DNA from: an uncultured Planctomycetota bacterium
Lineage (GTDB): Bacteria; Planctomycetota; UBA1135; UBA2386
Direction: 5' to 3'
Assembly (NCBI GenBank): GCA_903925435.1
Contig: CAIYFF010000297.1
Coordinates: 1-8,466 of the forward strand
DNA: 8,466 nucleotides
Shown here: one piece after another, positions 5,876 through 8,466 of the stretch
Layout: every line of letters begins with the position of its first letter
Position numbering within the stretch: the first letter of the stretch is position 1
Notes under the pieces: generated by a model
Told to the model about the DNA's origin: nothing
Seen by the model: the letters and a program-made list of their open reading frames with translations, nothing else
The model's database searches: none
Translations under genes and position numbers: made by a program

Positions 5876-6637
5876 ATGGCTGGCCATTCCCACTCGTCGA
5901 ACATCAAGTTCCGCAAGGACCGGGTCGACGCCAAGCGCGCGAAGACGTTCGCCAAGTTGTCGCGCATCATGACGGTCTCCGCGAAGCACGGCGGTGGGTC
6001 GGTCGATGCCAATCCGCGCCTCCGCGATGCCGTCGAGAAGGCTCGCATCCTGTCGATGCCGAAAGATGCGATCGAGCGCGCGATCAAGAAGGGCATTGGC
6101 GAGACCACAGTCGGCGACTTCGAAGAGATGCTCTACGAGGGCTATGGCCCAGGCGGTGTCGCCTTCGTGCTCGAGATCCTGACCGACAAGCGCAGTCGCA
6201 CCGCGCCGGAGATGCGCCTGTTGTTTGAGGACGCGGGCGGCAACCTGGCTGCTACGGGTTCGGTTGGCTGGATGTTCGATCGGCGCGGCGTGTTCTACGT
6301 CGACCCCGAGTGCGGACTCGCCGAGGATGCATTGCTCGATTTGGCACTCGGCGCCGGCGCCGAGGACTTCGTCTTCGCGGACGGCGCTGCGACGGTCTAC
6401 TGCGCTGCCGCGGACTTCCACGTCGTGAAGTCGGGGCTCGAACGCAGCAATGTCCCCTTGCGCGATGCGGCGCTGGCCTACGTGCCAAAGCAGCGCGTCG
6501 CAGTCGGTGATGCGGCGATCGCAAAGAAGGTGATCGAACTCTTCGATGCGTTCGAGGACCACGACGACGTGCAAGCTGTCTACAGCAACGAAGAACTCAC
6601 TCCCGAGGTGGCCGCACGGTTGGCCAAGGAACCATGA
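5876..6637 (+). CDS. yebC: YebC/TACO1-family translation factor
   Basis: 253 aa, close to the usual ~246. The N terminus MAGHSHSSNIKFRKDRVDAKRAKTF matches the family start MAGHSKWxNIKHRK. Further landmarks are NPRLRDAVEKAR (about 45-56), SMPKDAIERAIKKG (about 60-73), YEGYGPGGVAFVLEILTD (about 85-102), GSVGWMFDRRGV (about 128-139) and the DDVQAVYSN segment near the C terminus. The family was long annotated as a DNA-binding regulator (PmpR/YebC). Work on bacterial YebC and mitochondrial TACO1 points instead to a ribosome-associated role in relieving stalling at proline-rich stretches. No strong Shine-Dalgarno precedes ATG 5876, but the N-terminal match fixes the start. In many bacteria yebC adjoins ruvC; here it follows rplM-rpsI by 170 nt and overlaps the next gene by ATGA, implying coupled translation. 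Confidence 0.96.
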   Translation: MAGHSHSSNIKFRKDRVDAKRAKTFAKLSRIMTVSAKHGGGSVDANPRLRDAVEKARILSMPKDAIERAIKKGIGETTVGDFEEMLYEGYGPGGVAFVLEILTDKRSRTAPEMRLLFEDAGGNLAATGSVGWMFDRRGVFYVDPECGLAEDALLDLALGAGAEDFVFADGAATVYCAAADFHVVKSGLERSNVPLRDAALAYVPKQRVAVGDAAIAKKVIELFDAFEDHDDVQAVYSNEELTPEVAARLAKEP

Positions 6638-7587
6638 CTCAGCGACTGTTCCACGTGGGCTCCTCGCCCGCTATCCGCGCCGCAATCACCAAGGCCTTCG
6701 GCAAGGAGCCCTCCGCTGGTTTGGCGGTCGGTCTCGGGCAAGGCGATGTCGTCGTCGTGGAGGCCTTCGCAGACCTCTCGACGCGCGAGGACATCACGGG
6801 CGGCAATGCCTTTTCCGCCTGTCGCGCATGGAAGCAAACGCGCGGCGTTGCGGTCTACATCGTCGTGCGCGCCGAGGATCCCACCGGCGTGTTGATGGCG
6901 CGCTTCGTGCTCGCCGATGGCGTCGTTCGCCTCGACCAGAAGGGCGCGGTGGAAGGCCTGGAGCACCTGGGCCCGCGCGATCGCAGCAAGACGCACAAGA
7001 ACATCGACACGCTGCTCGAGCGGTATGGGCAGGCGCTGGCCAATGCGGACCAGTCCGAGCTCGCGGGCCGCGTTCGCGAGTGGGAAGGGTCCGATTCGTT
7101 CCTTCATCGTCTGCAGGACCCGGAGACGGGCCTGTTCGACGGTCCCTACACTGCGCTGAAGCTGGACGAGGAATGGAAGCGCGCCCAGCGGTTCCACCTG
7201 CCGCTATCGATCGTGCTGCTCGACATCGGGCCAGCCGCCGCCGCGATGAAGCAGGGCCCCGATCGCGCCGTGTTGCTTGCCGAAGTCGCGTCTGTGTTCC
7301 TCAACGAGTGCCGTGACATCGACGTGCTCGGCCGGTTCACGACCACGACGTTCTTGTTCTTGCTGCCCGGCACGCCGCCCCTGGGCGCGCAGGCGCTCGC
7401 GCGGCGACTGATCCAGTCGCTCAGCGATCGCTCGTTTGCGGTGCCGGTGCGGCCTGCCTGCGGCGTTGTCTCCGTCCCGATGGCTGGCATCTCGGACCGT
7501 CGCCAGTTCCTCGTGGTCGCGGAGGAGTGCCTTCGCCGCGCCGTGGACGAGCCCGCCACTGGCGGCGTCGCGGTCGCCTGGGAATAG
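6634..7587 (+). CDS. receiver-like plus degenerate GGDEF domain protein
   Basis: 317 aa. Residues 4-115 look like a receiver fold: alternating hydrophobic strands, with GDVVVVEAF (37-45) at the phospho-acceptor strand having Glu43 rather than Asp, VAVYIVVRAEDP (72-83) at strand 4 and LADGVVRLD (93-101) at strand 5. Residues 115-160 are a charged helical linker. Residues 161-305 follow the GGDEF layout: DPETGLFD (162-169), the EEWKRAQRFHLPLSIVLLDIG segment (179-199), LLAEVASVFLNECRDIDVLGRF (214-235) and LFLLPGT (241-247). The GGDEF signature itself is TTTTF (236-240), and the usual nucleotide-contact segment after LDI[DG] is AAAAMKQ, so diguanylate cyclase activity is very unlikely. An RxxD (Arg227, Asp230) stands five residues before the lost signature, the position of the c-di-GMP inhibitory site. 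It may be a c-di-GMP-binding effector or a scaffold. Its start overlaps the yebC stop (ATGA). Confidence 0.72.
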   Translation: MTQRLFHVGSSPAIRAAITKAFGKEPSAGLAVGLGQGDVVVVEAFADLSTREDITGGNAFSACRAWKQTRGVAVYIVVRAEDPTGVLMARFVLADGVVRLDQKGAVEGLEHLGPRDRSKTHKNIDTLLERYGQALANADQSELAGRVREWEGSDSFLHRLQDPETGLFDGPYTALKLDEEWKRAQRFHLPLSIVLLDIGPAAAAMKQGPDRAVLLAEVASVFLNECRDIDVLGRFTTTTFLFLLPGTPPLGAQALARRLIQSLSDRSFAVPVRPACGVVSVPMAGISDRRQFLVVAEECLRRAVDEPATGGVAVAWE

Positions 7588-7645
7588 TCGGGGACTCGGT
7601 CCGAATCGAGCGCCCTGAGGCCATCATTCGGCCCCAGGACGCTGC

Positions 7646-8466
7646 ATGTTCGACCGTTACATCCGACTCGCCAAGGCCAAGGACGCGCTCGCCGGTGGCC
7701 GTTTCGAGGAAGCGGCCAAGATCGCGTCCGATCCGAAGATTGCGGACGATCGGCGGGCTGTAGCCATTCGGAACGATGCCCAAAAGGCCCTGTGTGCGCG
7801 CGCCAGGGCGTGTGCGGGGAAGGGCGAACTGGCGACCGCGGTGCGCGAGTTCGAGCGCGCGCAGGCCATTGGCGCGTCGGCGGACATCGAAGTGGAGGTC
7901 GACTCCCTTCGTCGGCAACTCGCCGAGCAACATCGGGCTGCGGCCGCAAGCGACGAGGCACTGCGCCGCGCCCGCATGATGGCGGATCAAGGGCGACTCG
8001 CCGATGCGGAACGCGAGCTCAAGGTGCTGCCAGCGCACGGCTCTGCCGCGGATCGAGAGGCGCTTTTGAATCACGTGCGCGGCAGACGGGAACGTGCGCA
8101 GGATCAGTTCGCGGCCGCAACCGCTGCGCTCGCTGCAGGCGACCTCGCCACTGCCCAGGATGCGCTGATGCGCGCGCGCGCCTGCGACGTGGAAGCTCTT
8201 GGGCCGCAATGCGCGGCGGTGGTGGCTGCCGTGGCTCGCTCCGTTGCCGCGGAGTCTGCGCAGCGAGTTCGCGACGAGGATCCCGCGGCTGCCTTGCGTT
8301 CCTTGCAGGCCGCCCTGGAGCGGTTGCCGGAGCTCACAACTGCTACGGAATGGAACGAGGCGCTGTCGGCTGCGGGCAACGCCGCGCTCCGTCAGCTGTC
8401 CAAAGGCACCGACGCCGAGCGCGCCGCTTTAGCCAGCGCGCTCGTTGCGTTCCCGCTCGGCTCCGC
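7646..8466 (+). CDS. alpha-helical TPR-like repeat protein, 3' end missing
   Basis: Opens at ATG 7646 with AGGA (7636-7639) six bases upstream and stays open to the window edge: 273 codons plus two bases, so the C terminus is missing. The protein is very rich in Ala, Arg, Glu and Leu, with no membrane span or signal peptide visible. Four stretches share a G-[RED]-[LF]-x2-A pattern typical of TPR-like helical hairpins: LAGGRFEEAAKIA (15-27), CAGKGELATAVREFERA (56-72), MADQGRLADAERELKVL (112-128) and LAAGDLATAQDALMRA (162-177), spaced about 40-55 residues apart. It lies 58 nt after the degenerate GGDEF gene with no terminator between, so it is probably in the same transcript. I do not recognise the family. 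Such repeats usually serve protein binding; any C-terminal domain lies beyond the window. Confidence 0.68.
   Translation, partial: MFDRYIRLAKAKDALAGGRFEEAAKIASDPKIADDRRAVAIRNDAQKALCARARACAGKGELATAVREFERAQAIGASADIEVEVDSLRRQLAEQHRAAAASDEALRRARMMADQGRLADAERELKVLPAHGSAADREALLNHVRGRRERAQDQFAAATAALAAGDLATAQDALMRARACDVEALGPQCAAVVAAVARSVAAESAQRVRDEDPAAALRSLQAALERLPELTTATEWNEALSAAGNAALRQLSKGTDAERAALASALVAFPLGS

Noticed and set aside
5492..6574. 360-codon open frame on the minus strand across rpsI and yebC
   Set aside because: It crosses two well-identified + strand genes and has shadow-type composition.
6546..7316. 256-codon + strand frame overlapping yebC and the GGDEF-like gene
   Set aside because: Out of frame with both; Arg/Gly/Ala-rich low-complexity translation. 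The frame starting at 6634 has the domain pattern and the ATGA overlap.
7617..7640. GGCC-based hairpin as a terminator between the GGDEF-like and helical-repeat genes
   Set aside because: Only four base pairs hold and no T-tract follows, so it is not credible as a terminator.

Overview
This is a GC-rich window with densely packed genes, nearly all on the + strand, and it looks like a bacterial chromosome. The 3' end of secA and a complete lipid A Kdo transferase (waaA/kdtA) imply a Gram-negative cell that makes Kdo-containing lipopolysaccharide. My best guess at lineage is Planctomycetota or a similar deep Gram-negative group. This rests on the HEAT-repeat protein with a Trp-rich C-terminal motif, the Ala/Arg-rich coding style and the unusual gene order. 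The guess is low confidence and comes from memory of family style, not from a search.

Layout: (1) 2-238, SecA C-terminal tail: a Pro/Ala-rich linker with a 15-bp tandem repeat, ending in a zinc-binding SEC-C motif. (2) 258-1598, waaA, starting 19 nt after secA. (3) 1599-1994, spacer with two hairpins, a possible 31-aa membrane peptide on the minus strand and a weak candidate promoter. (4) 1995-3098, a membrane protein with N-terminal cysteine pairs, one transmembrane helix, a coiled coil and C-terminal HEAT repeats. (5) 3238-4686, pyruvate kinase, followed by a hairpin terminator. (6) 4846-5705, rplM-rpsI (L13-S9), with the clearest promoter in the window and a strong leader hairpin. (7) 5876-7587, yebC overlapping by ATGA with a gene for a receiver-like plus degenerate GGDEF protein. 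(8) 7646 to the window end, an unfinished gene for an alpha-helical, TPR-like protein.

Most of the content is housekeeping: protein export, lipid A core assembly, the last step of glycolysis, ribosomal proteins and a translation factor. The less ordinary material is the degenerate GGDEF protein, which has lost its catalytic signature but keeps an RxxD motif at the position of the c-di-GMP inhibitory site. Others are the pyruvate kinase with a substituted potassium site, the HEAT scaffold, and the rplM leader hairpin. I see no mobile element, CRISPR array, tRNA or rRNA. I found no clear evidence of a wholly new multi-gene system; the yebC / pseudo-GGDEF / helical-repeat cluster is the best candidate for an undescribed functional unit.
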